Of a DNA stretch of 64,000 bases, positions 41,742 through 52,500 are shown piece by piece. Positions within the stretch are counted from its first letter, which is position 1; the number at the start of each line of letters is the position of its first letter. Origin of the DNA: Planctomycetota bacterium (GTDB lineage Bacteria; Planctomycetota; Brocadiia; SM23-32; JAKLEA01); contig JAKLEA010000026.1 in the NCBI GenBank assembly GCA_022711755.1, positions 1-64,000 of the forward strand, read 5' to 3'. The notes under the pieces are model-generated. The model saw only the letters and a program-made list of their open reading frames with translations, had not been told where the DNA came from and searched no databases. The translations under genes were made by a program, and so were the position numbers.

Positions 41742-42470
41742 CTATTCAAGCCCTAGCATCGGCGGCAGTTGCGCCAGTGATGTTATGGTCAGGCAATTGG
41801 CGGTCTGCTCTCCCCGTCGGTCAAGCAAAATTGGAATCATCCCCGCCGCGCGCGCCCCATCCACGTCCTCTGCCGGACGGTCGCCCACAAGAATTGCCCT
41901 CTCGGCCATAACCCCTGCTTTTGCCAGGGCCGCCCGGAAGATTGCCGGATGCGGTTTCAGATAGCCCTCATAACTGCTTATGGTCACAGACTGGAAAGAA
42001 TCCGCAAGACCAAGCGCGGACAAGAGCTTTTCCAGCCTGCTGTCCCAGTTGCTGATGACGCCAAGATGAACGCGCGCGCTGCAAAGCGCTTCAATGGCCG
42101 GTTTCACGTCGGGATACATACTCCATGCGCTTCCATGAGCATAATATTCATAAAGTTCCTCAAACATCCGGTCATACAGGGCCGGGCCTTTCCCGCTCAT
42201 GATTCTGTCCACCAGTATTCGCCACCACTGCCGCCCACTCGGATCCGGGGGATGAAGATATTTCTCCGGACAACGCCTTGTTTCTTCAACAAGCTCGCGC
42301 CAGCGCATGCGGAAGAGTCTTTCCATTTCATCCGGCGCAATGAAAACTCCATATCGCGCGGCTACGCTGGAATATACCGTGCCGACGGGTGGTTCAGGAT
42401 ATATCAGTGTTTCCCCGGCGTCGAGAAACACAGCGTCTATTGCGATCCCTCCATTCAACAATATCGCCAT
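41742..42470 (-). CDS. HAD-superfamily hydrolase
   Basis: A 242-aa HAD hydrolase of the HDHD3/YjjG-like type. Motif I is FLDAGETL, with the nucleophilic Asp but Gly where the second Asp of DxD usually stands; motif II is the Ser/Asn region VISNWDS; motif III Lys is in YLKPHPAIF; motif IV is VGDRPAEDVDGA. A helical cap lies between I and II. It should be a small-molecule phosphatase, though loss of the acid/base Asp suggests altered chemistry. I chose ATG 42470; the frame starts at 42521. It lies 94 nt after the GT-C/TPR cluster on the same strand and converges with the vWA gene. Confidence 0.87.
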   Translation of the reverse strand: MAILLNGGIAIDAVFLDAGETLIYPEPPVGTVYSSVAARYGVFIAPDEMERLFRMRWRELVEETRRCPEKYLHPPDPSGRQWWRILVDRIMSGKGPALYDRMFEELYEYYAHGSAWSMYPDVKPAIEALCSARVHLGVISNWDSRLEKLLSALGLADSFQSVTISSYEGYLKPHPAIFRAALAKAGVMAERAILVGDRPAEDVDGARAAGMIPILLDRRGEQTANCLTITSLAQLPPMLGLE

Positions 42471-42564
42471 GTCAACCCGCCTGCGGATGGTCCAACCACA
42501 ATACGACTGAGAGTATTCCACAACCGCACACGAACAGCCGCCGCTCCTGCGCTTCTAAGCACGA

Positions 42565-45500
42565 TCATTTCCCAGTTTTTTTCGCTTCTAACACCTTGCG
42601 GACCTCTTCAAGCGTTCTTTGCGCAGATTGTGCCCAGCTTTCCCTGGTTTTCGCATTGCTTATGCAAAGCTCCAGATATCGCTGGGCGTCTTCGTAGCGT
42701 CCTGCGGCATGAAAAATGATGCCGCAGTGGTATGCCATGACCGGATATTGATATGAAAGTCCTGCGACTGGATCGAGCACTCTGGCGGCCTCGGCATGCT
42801 TTCCGGTCTTGTAAAGTATCCACGCAAGCGTGTCTGCAATCGCCGGACTGCCGGGAGAATACTGCCGCGCGATACGCGCAAGCCTCTCCGCCTCTTCATA
42901 CTGTGCCATATCGCAGAGATAGTATGCAAGGTTGTTTAGCAAAATGACGTCTTCCGGGTTATAGCTCAACCCCTGCCGCGTGAACGTGACGGCCGCCCGC
43001 AGGTCGCCCTTGGCGGCGTACATCTCGGAAAGAAGCCGGATCAGGACGATCTTGCGACTTTGCTCGCGCCTGGCCCATTCCCGCATCGCTCGCTCCGCCT
43101 CCTCGAACCTGCCAAGTGATTGGCAACATAAACCATAGTTGATCATCGCCATATCAAACTCTGGATACTCGTTTAGCAACGCTTCAAGAATCAGCAGGGC
43201 ATCGCCAGAGCGCCCCTGCTTGAGCATTACTTCAGCCATGACCAGCCTGGCTCTCTTGATTACATCACGCTCGTTGGGAAAGACCTTGATGATGGATTCC
43301 GCGAGCCGCAGGGTTGACTCGCGAATGTCATACTGATGCAAGAGGTCCATCGCCGCCACATAAGCCAGAGGATAAGGGGCGTTGGCCGCAAGGCGACGGC
43401 CGATAACCAACTGCGCCAGCAGAGCGGCTTCCTCGTCAGTACCTGCGCCGGAAACCGCCCGGGCCAGCGTATGGATACTCACCTTTGGAAGCCCGTTCCT
43501 GCACGCCTCCTTCAGAACCGTCTGCGCCTTCTCCTTCCTGCCGGTCTGATAGAAAAGGATAGAGATCGCACAAAGAACAGCCTTGTCATTTCTATTCGCA
43601 AGGACAAGCGGACGCAACAACATCGCAGCCGCCTCATGTTTCCCGCCGGCGAGCATGACATGAGCAGTCGTCAGAAACGCCCATCGCCCAATGTCGTTCA
43701 TAAGAAGCGGCCTTGCCATATTGCTCAGCACAGGCTCGATATTTCCTTTTTTAAGTCCATTGCCTGTCTCCAGGATAACATCTCGCGTGGCGCTAAGCGC
43801 GCCCTTGCCGGCGGTGATCAATCTCTTGGGATCGCCGGCAGCGCTCACGGACACCATCAATTCATACTGGACCTCAGGTCCGGGCAAGCGCAACATAAAG
43901 CCCCCGCCCATGACGATCGCGACATGAGTGCCGAACATGTACTTCCCGGTATGATAAAGTGAACGCAACCATTCCTGCGCCCCGCCGTATCCCGCAAGAC
44001 TGTCTGCGGTCCGCGCAAGATAGAATCCCCCGAATTCAATCTTTTCTTTCTCCGCGGCAGCGAGCCATTCATTTACATCCGACTCCAACAGCGGCATGTC
44101 AATGCAGGGCGCTTTCAGCGCCCATGCCGTAAGGTCGGGTTCATCACTGAATATAAATATATTATTGCGCATGTTCAATTTCTGTTTAAGCTTGTCCATT
44201 TTGTCAACGTCCACCCTCTGCCGTGTGACGCTGATCTGTCTGCTCAGGAGCGGGATGGCCCCCATCAGCACTAGAATTGCCGCAATCCCGTATCTGAAGG
44301 CCGGACCTGCCATCGGATTGTTCCACAGCGCATGGAAGAATCCCTTCTGCCTGCTGACCTCGGCTTCCTCCTCTGCCTTATCTGTCGCAAGCACACCCCT
44401 GCTTAGCGACAGACCGACGACCTGGCCTGCGGCCAGCGCCATAAAAGGCAGGAGCGCCGCCCCTTCGATCGGGTCCCCCATCGTCAGCCCCTGCTGGAAA
44501 ATGAAGCCGGCAATTCCGATGGTGAAAGGAAAAAAGAAACCTCTATACTTGCCGGTCCCAAGCTCGCCCGTCAGCATGAACGCAGCCGCAAGGCACAACA
44601 CCAACGCCCCCCCCCAGAAGAGCACGCTCCACATCCCTGCGCCGGACAATATCTGCGAGAGGTTTAAAAACATCCGCTCCAGATGGTCGGGCGCAGAACC
44701 GAACAACTGCGCAAGCACCGAATCGGATACCGGAGACGAACTCCTGAAGAAGGCGTCGCGATTGCCGAATGCCCCGTTGAGAAGCTCATACTTCCAGAGC
44801 GTGATCAACCCCGGATGCCCCGAAATCAACGCGTTTCGCGCCGGCCATGGAAGCAACGTCAAAAGGAGCCCTCCGGCCATTGCCGCGCGGTGCGTCCTGA
44901 AACCGGAATTTTCAGACGCCAGCAGCCAGACAGCCGTCGGCAGCACAATAAAGGCCATCGGCCACGAGCAGAGGCAGACAAGCCCGCCGCATATGCCCAG
45001 AAAGAAGAAATGAATCGGATGAGGCAATATCAATTCTTCGGACTTGCCAGACTCCGAATCGCGCGACTTGGAAATAAAACAGTCCGCATACATGCACATG
45101 TACAAGACAAAGAACACAGAGGTGAATATCGCGGGCGACCCGCTGAACGCCGCGCGCGCGGCAAAATAGCTCACGGAATAGAACGCAAGAGCCATGCCCG
45201 CAGCAAAACGATTGCGCCACTTCAGCGCCAGATAGTAGGTCAACCACGCTGAAACAAGCCAGAATGCCCCGCCTGCAAAGGGGATGACGCTTTCTTTGAC
45301 TCCGGTGAACGCGAAAAGCGTAGATAGCGCCATGGGATACAGCGGCGCGGTGGCCAGGTCTGGATGATTACGAATCATGATCTCTGAACCTGCCGCATCG
45401 CCCCCGCCGGATTTAATAAAATACATGTCAATAGGTTTTATGATGTTCGTGCTGAAACGCCCGGTTTCATAAATGTTTCTAGCGACGTCTGCGCTTCGGC

Positions 45501-46086
45501 GCGCAAGCTCCCCCTTGATTATCCTGTCCTCGGATGTAGGGAACTCCCGCACGAACGCGACTCCTATCGCAAGTGCTGGGAGAAAAAGAATCCCTGCCCA
45601 TGCGACGACAAGCTGTGCGATCTGGTTTGCGTTAACCTTGCTCTCTGTGTCCAGCAACGGCGCAGTCAGAAAGTTAAATACAGCGTCCGTCAGGTTGCTC
45701 AGAATTCCCGGAACCCGATCCGTCTTCTCCAGACTCGCGGCGCGTCGCCGTTCCGCCGCCGCGAAGAAGAAACGGTTCACCCATCGCTCCATCCTGCCCG
45801 CAATTCTCTGAGCCCGCTCCAGGGAAAGACCCGGCGCAGCCGGCGCGGCGTCTTCATCAATTTCAGATGTCCGGGACATGGCCGCCATGCGCTCAATCCG
45901 GCGCTCGCGTCTCCAGCTAAGCCATCGTGACAACCCGGTCCAACTGTTCTCAACAAGCCTCAGCAATGCCTCTATCAACGCGGGGAATAATCCGAGAATC
46001 CGCGCCACGAATGAACTCTCGCCGTCATAGCCGTCCGGATCGCGCCCACGGCGCGGCCTGAATGAACAGGATGGCTTGCCAGTCAT
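42565..46086 (-). CDS. Giant GT-C-like membrane protein with TPR domain, paralogue 5 of 5
   Basis: A 1,173-aa protein, last of five tandem paralogues. A basic, arginine-rich cytoplasmic segment (1-150) precedes TM1; the first external loop starts REFPTSEDR (about residue 178), then a long A-x-x-A-R-N stretch and TAPLYPMAL. About ten further helices follow, then a soluble domain with FSDEPDLTAWAL, and TPR repeats over roughly the last 400 residues (for example LLNNLAYYLCDMAQYEEAERLARIARQ). The acidic loop after TM1 and the PxYP motif are as in PMT/ArnT GT-C enzymes. I chose ATG 46086, 28 nt after the previous stop; the frame runs to 46188 inside the neighbour. Confidence 0.82.
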   Translation of the reverse strand: MTGKPSCSFRPRRGRDPDGYDGESSFVARILGLFPALIEALLRLVENSWTGLSRWLSWRRERRIERMAAMSRTSEIDEDAAPAAPGLSLERAQRIAGRMERWVNRFFFAAAERRRAASLEKTDRVPGILSNLTDAVFNFLTAPLLDTESKVNANQIAQLVVAWAGILFLPALAIGVAFVREFPTSEDRIIKGELARRSADVARNIYETGRFSTNIIKPIDMYFIKSGGGDAAGSEIMIRNHPDLATAPLYPMALSTLFAFTGVKESVIPFAGGAFWLVSAWLTYYLALKWRNRFAAGMALAFYSVSYFAARAAFSGSPAIFTSVFFVLYMCMYADCFISKSRDSESGKSEELILPHPIHFFFLGICGGLVCLCSWPMAFIVLPTAVWLLASENSGFRTHRAAMAGGLLLTLLPWPARNALISGHPGLITLWKYELLNGAFGNRDAFFRSSSPVSDSVLAQLFGSAPDHLERMFLNLSQILSGAGMWSVLFWGGALVLCLAAAFMLTGELGTGKYRGFFFPFTIGIAGFIFQQGLTMGDPIEGAALLPFMALAAGQVVGLSLSRGVLATDKAEEEAEVSRQKGFFHALWNNPMAGPAFRYGIAAILVLMGAIPLLSRQISVTRQRVDVDKMDKLKQKLNMRNNIFIFSDEPDLTAWALKAPCIDMPLLESDVNEWLAAAEKEKIEFGGFYLARTADSLAGYGGAQEWLRSLYHTGKYMFGTHVAIVMGGGFMLRLPGPEVQYELMVSVSAAGDPKRLITAGKGALSATRDVILETGNGLKKGNIEPVLSNMARPLLMNDIGRWAFLTTAHVMLAGGKHEAAAMLLRPLVLANRNDKAVLCAISILFYQTGRKEKAQTVLKEACRNGLPKVSIHTLARAVSGAGTDEEAALLAQLVIGRRLAANAPYPLAYVAAMDLLHQYDIRESTLRLAESIIKVFPNERDVIKRARLVMAEVMLKQGRSGDALLILEALLNEYPEFDMAMINYGLCCQSLGRFEEAERAMREWARREQSRKIVLIRLLSEMYAAKGDLRAAVTFTRQGLSYNPEDVILLNNLAYYLCDMAQYEEAERLARIARQYSPGSPAIADTLAWILYKTGKHAEAARVLDPVAGLSYQYPVMAYHCGIIFHAAGRYEDAQRYLELCISNAKTRESWAQSAQRTLEEVRKVLEAKKTGK

Positions 46087-46114
46087 GCTGGATCGGATCA
46101 GGCCATTTTTTGTG

Positions 46115-49100
46115 TTATTCCGGTTTCTTGTTTGCCTGTTCCAGGAGTTCATTAGCATTGTCCAGCCATTCTGTTCCCACCTCAGCATCCTGAACAGCCT
46201 CCCGAAGATAGAAACGGGCTTTCTCAGGTTTATTGATGCCCATCAGTATCACGCCATAGTGATAACAGATCGTCGGATTGCCCGGCAACAGCCTTTCAAA
46301 AGGCTGCAGAACGGCCTCCGCGTCTGTTTGCTTCCCAAGCTTGTGCAAGACCCAGGCAAGCGTATCCCTGATGTGTATGTTATCCGGCTCTTTCGACAGC
46401 AATGCCTGGGCAGTTGATTCCGCCCATTGCACATTCGCCTCGTTGTCAGACTCGGAGTAAAGGAACGCAAGGTTGTTCAGCAGAATCACGTTGTCGGGAT
46501 ATCTGGCAAGCCCATCCCTGCATGCCTCGATGGCCGCTTTCAGGTCTCCGCGTCTTGTCCGCAATTCGGACAGAAGCCCGTAGTAGCTTGGTCCGCGCTT
46601 CTCTTCCAGCACGATCCTTTCAATCGTGCTGTCTGCTTCATACGGCATTTTTGCGTCGTTGTAGGCATAGGCAAGAAGCTTGTGCAATTCGAGCACAAGA
46701 GGAAACTCTTTGATGGCCGTCTGTAAAACCTGGATCGCTTTCTCAGGCTGCTTCTGACGCAAAAAAGCCCCCGCCAGAATCGAATAAATATGTTTTTTCG
46801 TTTCACCTGCTTCAGGCATTGACTTCAACATGCCTTCAGCAGCGATGATCGCGTGATCGTACAATCCCGCGGAATAATAACGCTGCGCCTCGCGCAGCTT
46901 CACAACGCCATACGGTTGACCCATTCTCTGGTCTGCCATCGCCGCAAGGCGGATGGCGTTGACTGCTTGATCCTTCTTCCCCTGTCGGGCCATCAGGAGA
47001 GCCAGCGTCTCGGGATTGAGCATTACCTTGGGGCTTATGCGCCTGGCCTTCGCGTAAGCTTGTTCAGCCTTGCTGAACGAACCCTTCCATGCATATACGC
47101 GCATCATGCGCGCCTGTATCTCAGCGTTGCGGGGAAAGACCTTTGCTAATCTCTCGCCCCAGAGCGCCGCAACGTCCAGATTTCTTTGATCTGTAAGAAC
47201 ATCCAGCCAGCGTGTCACGATTGACCCGAGGGAATCCTCCCCCCGGACGTACAACCAGACAGACGCAAGCCGGCACGGATCCCCGGTCTTCATTCCCAGT
47301 ATGATGTCGGAACGAACATCGGAAAGCAGTCTTACCGAGCGCTGGTATCCCGCTTGCGCCAGTCTTGCATAGAGGTTGCCCGTCGCAGGCTCGAAAACCG
47401 GTTCGCTGCCCTCGCCAGGAATCTTGAACGGTCGCCTGAAGTTCGCGCCAACTCTTGACGGTGGAACCGGAGCCGTGTCTGCAACAAGGCCGAATGGAGT
47501 ATAAATCGCGGCAAGCCAGCGGCAGGCATCAAATCCTGATGCCATCCCCGGAGGCGAACCTGCCAGAAAAACTCCGCCAAAACCAGCGCCGGATTTCTCA
47601 ATGGCCTCAACCATGTCCTTGTAATCGCCATACAAGACCGGCAAACGCGCGCTTGTCTTCCCGCCAAACCACGCAAGCCACTCCGGCTTGTCAGAAATAT
47701 ACACCACACCGGAAGCCGGTTCAGGTTTCAACTCTGAAATCCCCTTTTCGAGAACAGCCATCTGCTCAGGCTTCCCCGGCAACCTTACCGTCTTGCCAAG
47801 AAGGGCGACATACTGAACCGAAGCGATAACGACAAGAACGACTCCAAGTCCCCAGCGAATTCCCAACGCCTCCCAGTCCAGGCTCCAGACGCTGCGATCT
47901 CTCTTTCTGCGGGATGAATGCTCGCGCCTTGCCGGGGCGAACCTCTCGATCGCATCCGCGCCATACATGGCTGCGCAGAAGGACGCCAGCGGAGAAATTG
48001 CCACAAATATGGGATCAGGTGTGGTAACCACGTTCAGTAAAATGATCAGTAACCCTATGCCGATATACAATGGCGCAAGAAAATCGTTCCGCAATTCTTT
48101 CACCAGCCCACCTGAAATGAGCAACCCGACGAACATGACAAAAGCCGCCACTCCAGCCTGCTGCATTGCAATATCAAGCCTCAGCGATATGCCTATAATA
48201 AACCTGCGGGCCAGTTCCCATGCTCCATAGACAGCGCAAACCAGCGCCGAGTCAGACGGGGGATGCATTACATTGGATAGATCCGATATCGGAATAAACA
48301 CGCCGGCGAGAACATTAAAAGCCCCAAGCGTGGCAAATGGGCTTCCCGTCTCCGCCCACTGATACACACAGGACGGCGCAGCAACCGCAAGAAATCCCCA
48401 AACCATCCATGAAGCCCTGACCTTCCCGCCCCCGCGGATGAAGATCCATACTGCGGCGGGCAGCGTTATCAGTATCATCATGTAGTTGGAAAAGACAAGC
48501 AATCCTGCTATAACGCCCACCATAGCTGGGGTTACCGATACAGGCGCGATAATCTCCCCCTTAGCATCCTCAGCGTTTATGCTCTTAGCGGTTTCAATCA
48601 GGCATCCGGCATAGATAACCAGCAGAAGCGCCAGCCATTGCGAAATCCCCCCGTCAAATGCCGTCCTTAACATATTCGAATTTAATGAATAAAAGGCGAG
48701 CGCCAGCGCTGCAATGCGCCTATCATTCATCTTGAAACCAAGCCTGTATGTCAACAACGCAGTCACAAACCACAGAAGACACGACAAAGCTATCACCACC
48801 GTATCGCTCCGCCCGAAAAGAGACATCGGCAGCGACAATACAAGCGGATATATCGGAGGCATGGAACGCTCGGGATGATCCGGCAGTTTCCGGACGGATG
48901 CCAGGGATAGCGGATCAACCACGCTGGTAACGTAACCCCGCCCCCCGGAAAGATTTCCAGCTATCTGAGCGCAGTACATCGCGGAATCGGACGACAGCAC
49001 CCGACTTTCAGTAGTCGGGAAGTTTTTGACAAATGCAAACCCCAGTATCATCAGCGGCCCGAAAATAATGGAGAACCATGCTACGATCAGCAGCGCGGTC

Positions 49101-49540
49101 TCATTAATGCTGATCTTCTTTCCCCTCTTATACAGAGGATATACAAGAGTGGTCTCAACCGCCGTCTGAAGCCCTTTGAAGAATTGGACCAGGGAATGGC
49201 CGGGCGTCCTGTGTTTGTGTCTCCTCCTATCGGACTTGACCTTATCAGCATCTCCGTCCGGCATGATCAGCCGTCGCGGCTCTCCCGGTTCCCGCCTTCT
49301 AAGAGCCTTTCGCCGCCTTTCGAGCCGCTTAATTCCTTTCCTGATCGTGATTTCAACTGCTGTAATCGGTTTCGAGATCGCCTGGCTTATGAATTCAATG
49401 ATCAGGAAGAACAGCGGTTTGCGCGACGAACGCCTTCGCTTTCTCCTGGGTCCTTCCTCGGAGAGACCTGCCAGGGGCGCGTTCCGCATCGAAGCGCCGG
49501 ACCAGCCGACCCAGCGATTTCCACCTGACGATTTGGTCAC
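46115..49540 (-). CDS. Giant GT-C-like membrane protein with TPR domain, paralogue 4 of 5
   Basis: A 1,141-aa protein. The N-terminal 115 residues are very basic (GPRRKRRRSSRKP and similar). TM1 leads into KNFPTTESR (about residue 171), AQIAGNLSGGRGYVTS and PPIYPLVLSLP, then multiple helices. The soluble domain contains YISDKPEWLAWF, and the C-terminal third is TPR (LLNNLAFLYSESDNEANVQWAES, IRDTLAWVLHKLGKQTDAEAV). The GTG at 49540 overlaps the previous stop (GTGA); a later ATG at 49489 is possible. It shows the same domain order as its neighbours, and its loop Glu is the likely catalytic acid. No sugar donor or acceptor can be named. Confidence 0.82.
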   Translation of the reverse strand: MTKSSGGNRWVGWSGASMRNAPLAGLSEEGPRRKRRRSSRKPLFFLIIEFISQAISKPITAVEITIRKGIKRLERRRKALRRREPGEPRRLIMPDGDADKVKSDRRRHKHRTPGHSLVQFFKGLQTAVETTLVYPLYKRGKKISINETALLIVAWFSIIFGPLMILGFAFVKNFPTTESRVLSSDSAMYCAQIAGNLSGGRGYVTSVVDPLSLASVRKLPDHPERSMPPIYPLVLSLPMSLFGRSDTVVIALSCLLWFVTALLTYRLGFKMNDRRIAALALAFYSLNSNMLRTAFDGGISQWLALLLVIYAGCLIETAKSINAEDAKGEIIAPVSVTPAMVGVIAGLLVFSNYMMILITLPAAVWIFIRGGGKVRASWMVWGFLAVAAPSCVYQWAETGSPFATLGAFNVLAGVFIPISDLSNVMHPPSDSALVCAVYGAWELARRFIIGISLRLDIAMQQAGVAAFVMFVGLLISGGLVKELRNDFLAPLYIGIGLLIILLNVVTTPDPIFVAISPLASFCAAMYGADAIERFAPARREHSSRRKRDRSVWSLDWEALGIRWGLGVVLVVIASVQYVALLGKTVRLPGKPEQMAVLEKGISELKPEPASGVVYISDKPEWLAWFGGKTSARLPVLYGDYKDMVEAIEKSGAGFGGVFLAGSPPGMASGFDACRWLAAIYTPFGLVADTAPVPPSRVGANFRRPFKIPGEGSEPVFEPATGNLYARLAQAGYQRSVRLLSDVRSDIILGMKTGDPCRLASVWLYVRGEDSLGSIVTRWLDVLTDQRNLDVAALWGERLAKVFPRNAEIQARMMRVYAWKGSFSKAEQAYAKARRISPKVMLNPETLALLMARQGKKDQAVNAIRLAAMADQRMGQPYGVVKLREAQRYYSAGLYDHAIIAAEGMLKSMPEAGETKKHIYSILAGAFLRQKQPEKAIQVLQTAIKEFPLVLELHKLLAYAYNDAKMPYEADSTIERIVLEEKRGPSYYGLLSELRTRRGDLKAAIEACRDGLARYPDNVILLNNLAFLYSESDNEANVQWAESTAQALLSKEPDNIHIRDTLAWVLHKLGKQTDAEAVLQPFERLLPGNPTICYHYGVILMGINKPEKARFYLREAVQDAEVGTEWLDNANELLEQANKKPE

Positions 49541-52500
49541 TTCCTGATGCCTTTCCTGAGCTTGTTTAAAGTTTGATTCGCCTGTGGGACCCAATATTCT
49601 TCTCCATTCGCCCTCTTTACCGCGTCCTCAAGTAATCTGATCGCAGCCGGGCCATTATTGTTGTTTTCAAGCACGCATCCATAATGGTATAGAATGAGCG
49701 GTTGACGCCACATCACCGGACGCATCGGGGCGAACAAGGCATCTGCCTCCTTCATCCTCCCGCGTTTGAAGATTATCCAGGCCAGCGTATCCGCATAGTG
49801 AATGTTGCTCGGGTCGGCAATATGCGCTTTCCAGGCGGCATTTTCAGCGGTTTCAAGATTGCGCTCGTTAAATGAAAGCCAATAGGCCATCACGTTCAGA
49901 ACAGAGGGATTATCGGGGGTTTTCTCCAACGCCTTGACGCATAGGGCTTCGGCGCCTTTGAAGTCTCCTGATCTGGCGCGCACATCCGCCAGAAAAGCAT
50001 AAAAGTCCGGTTGATCCATCAATTCGGCTGGCATTGATTGCAATGTCCGGGCAGCCTCAGAATGCCGTCCGGCAGCGGACAACGCCCCGGCCAGTCTCAG
50101 CCTGGCTGGGATCCATTCCGGGCAGGTCGCGACAAGCCTCTCAAGCAATGTTATCGCGCCTTCGCCATCGCCTTTCATCGCGAGAAGCTCAGCATGGCGG
50201 ATCGAGAATTGCCGCTTGAATTCATCATCATCAGGGAAGAGATTCTCCAACCTTGCGGCAAGCCTTCCGGCAAACTCAATGGCTCCGGCATCAATGCAGC
50301 AATCCAGGACCTTAATATAGGCCATCGGGAAATCCGTCCCCTGGGCCAGTCGTATCCGGACCACGTCCGTAATGGCTGCCGCCGCTTTTTCGAAGTTATC
50401 GCTGAGGGCATGAGCTTTCAGCCGCGCCTCGGCAAACGCTTGCGAGCCGGGCAGCGCCTCAAGGATATCCACGGACTGCTCCGCCAACTTAACCTTGTCA
50501 AAAGCAAGATACAATTCCACAAGACGCGCGCGCGCGGCGGAGCTTCGCGGCAACGCCCGCGCCGCTTCCCCTGCCAGAGACATTGCGTCGGCATATCTCC
50601 CCCTCGCCTCCAGCAGACTACCAAACCGGTATAGGAACCATGCGTATTGCTCGCCAAAACCGGACCACCAGGCCAGCGGGTAAAAGAGGACATGCGCACG
50701 CCCGCCCTTAATGCCATCCACTATCGCCGCGTGGCAGAAAACAAACTCCTTTGCTCTATAGATCAGATCCTCCTTGGCCGATTCCATAACAAACGTCAGG
50801 TGCGGCAGCCCGCTTCTGTTCAACTCACGAATCTCAGAAACCGGGATAAAAACATTGTCCGATGTTCTCCTGCCCGCTACCGTTTTTGTCGAGGCCAATT
50901 CAGCCAAGCGAGCCTGAAACTCGCCGCTCAATCCCGTCGGAACTGCGCCGGACAGAAATATCCCCTTGATATTCACACCCTTCAATTCAAGGTTATCTTG
51001 AAGACTTACCAATTCTCCCATGAAGACCGGCAAGGGATATGCGGCGCACCTTGTGAACCAGGAAACCCACTCCGGCGCGTCTGTAGCTACGGCGCACTCA
51101 GATCCCAATCCTTCCACCGCCTTCAAGGCGGACGGCACGCCGCGCGGCGATAGCGGATCATCACTCGCCACCGACAGGAAAATCCACGCGAGCGCCACAA
51201 TAAGACACACGATGCCCCATTCGAGCGCCAGCTTTCCACGCTCATACCAGATTCGCATGCTCCCGGACATGCGCGGGATCTGTATGGCTCTGGCCCTGCG
51301 CATCAGCGAGGCAACCCCTTCCGCGCCCAATACCGAAATAATCGGCGACAAGGCGATGAGAGCGCCGGTATCCATTCCGCCTGAAGCCGTCCATACGGCA
51401 ACAAGAATCACTCCGCAGGCTGGAATCCCCCTTCTGAAAAGTTCCCGCCCCTTCAGCTTTCCCATGAAGAAAATCGCAACTGACATGAGGGCGCAAACCG
51501 GACCGACTCCCAAGGCGATCTCCATCAGCATCGGATGAAGGTTTTCCGGAAACTCCGAGGAACATGCTGAGATACGCCGCCATAGAATCCAACCGACACC
51601 TACCTCGCCTTGCGGTGAAGCCGGCAGATGCCTTCCACCGCTGAAGGCAATCGCGAAATCCCTGAACGGTTCTGAAGACGCGCCTCCTTGCCAGGCAACC
51701 AATGCCAAGGGGGCGACAAGCAGGCCAGACAATATGCCCCATTTGGCAATCGCTGGAACCTTCATAGCCAGGATCGCAACCAAGACGGGCAGGATAAACC
51801 AGACCATCGCATAATCGCTTAAGAACGCAAAAGAAGCGCAAACTCCGGCCAAGATTCCGACAGCAAAAGTCGTTGCCCGCGCGGAAGCATCCACTGGAAG
51901 AGAAGATCGCCGTATAAGTTCCCAGAAACAACCCGTAAAAAGAATCGCCCACAACCCAGCCATCGGCGTCCCAAGCCCGTCAACAGCATCTTCCGCAATC
52001 CCAGGCCCGGAACAAAACATGATCATCGCCAATAGCCCGGCGCCGAAACCATCGTAATGTTTCACTACCCAGAACACTGCCCATGCAGTCAGCACATATC
52101 CCGCAATGGACGCGCCGGCAACAGCAATGTCCGGAGATAGTTTGAACTTACCGGCCAGCCATAATGGCGGGACAAGTTCCACAGAATGCAGTAACGGTCT
52201 TTGCGCAGCGGATTCCGCCCAGCCTTCTCCGAAGTTCAAACCCTTTCCCTCTGCGAGGCGCCTGGCCGCCAAGGCGTCAAGCGTAGCGCCACGGTCATTC
52301 AAGGCGTAGACCTGGTCGGTGGGCAGTCGTTTAATCCCGCCTATGTATATGGCGATGCAAGGCAGAAACGCAATCAGCGCCCACGCGACCGCAAGAAATG
52401 CGATTGCGTCCACGCCCATATCTTTCCTCTCAGCGTCAAACGGCAGCGTCAATATGCCATATATAAAATTGGCAACAGGTCCGCGCTCCGTTTTCCTCCT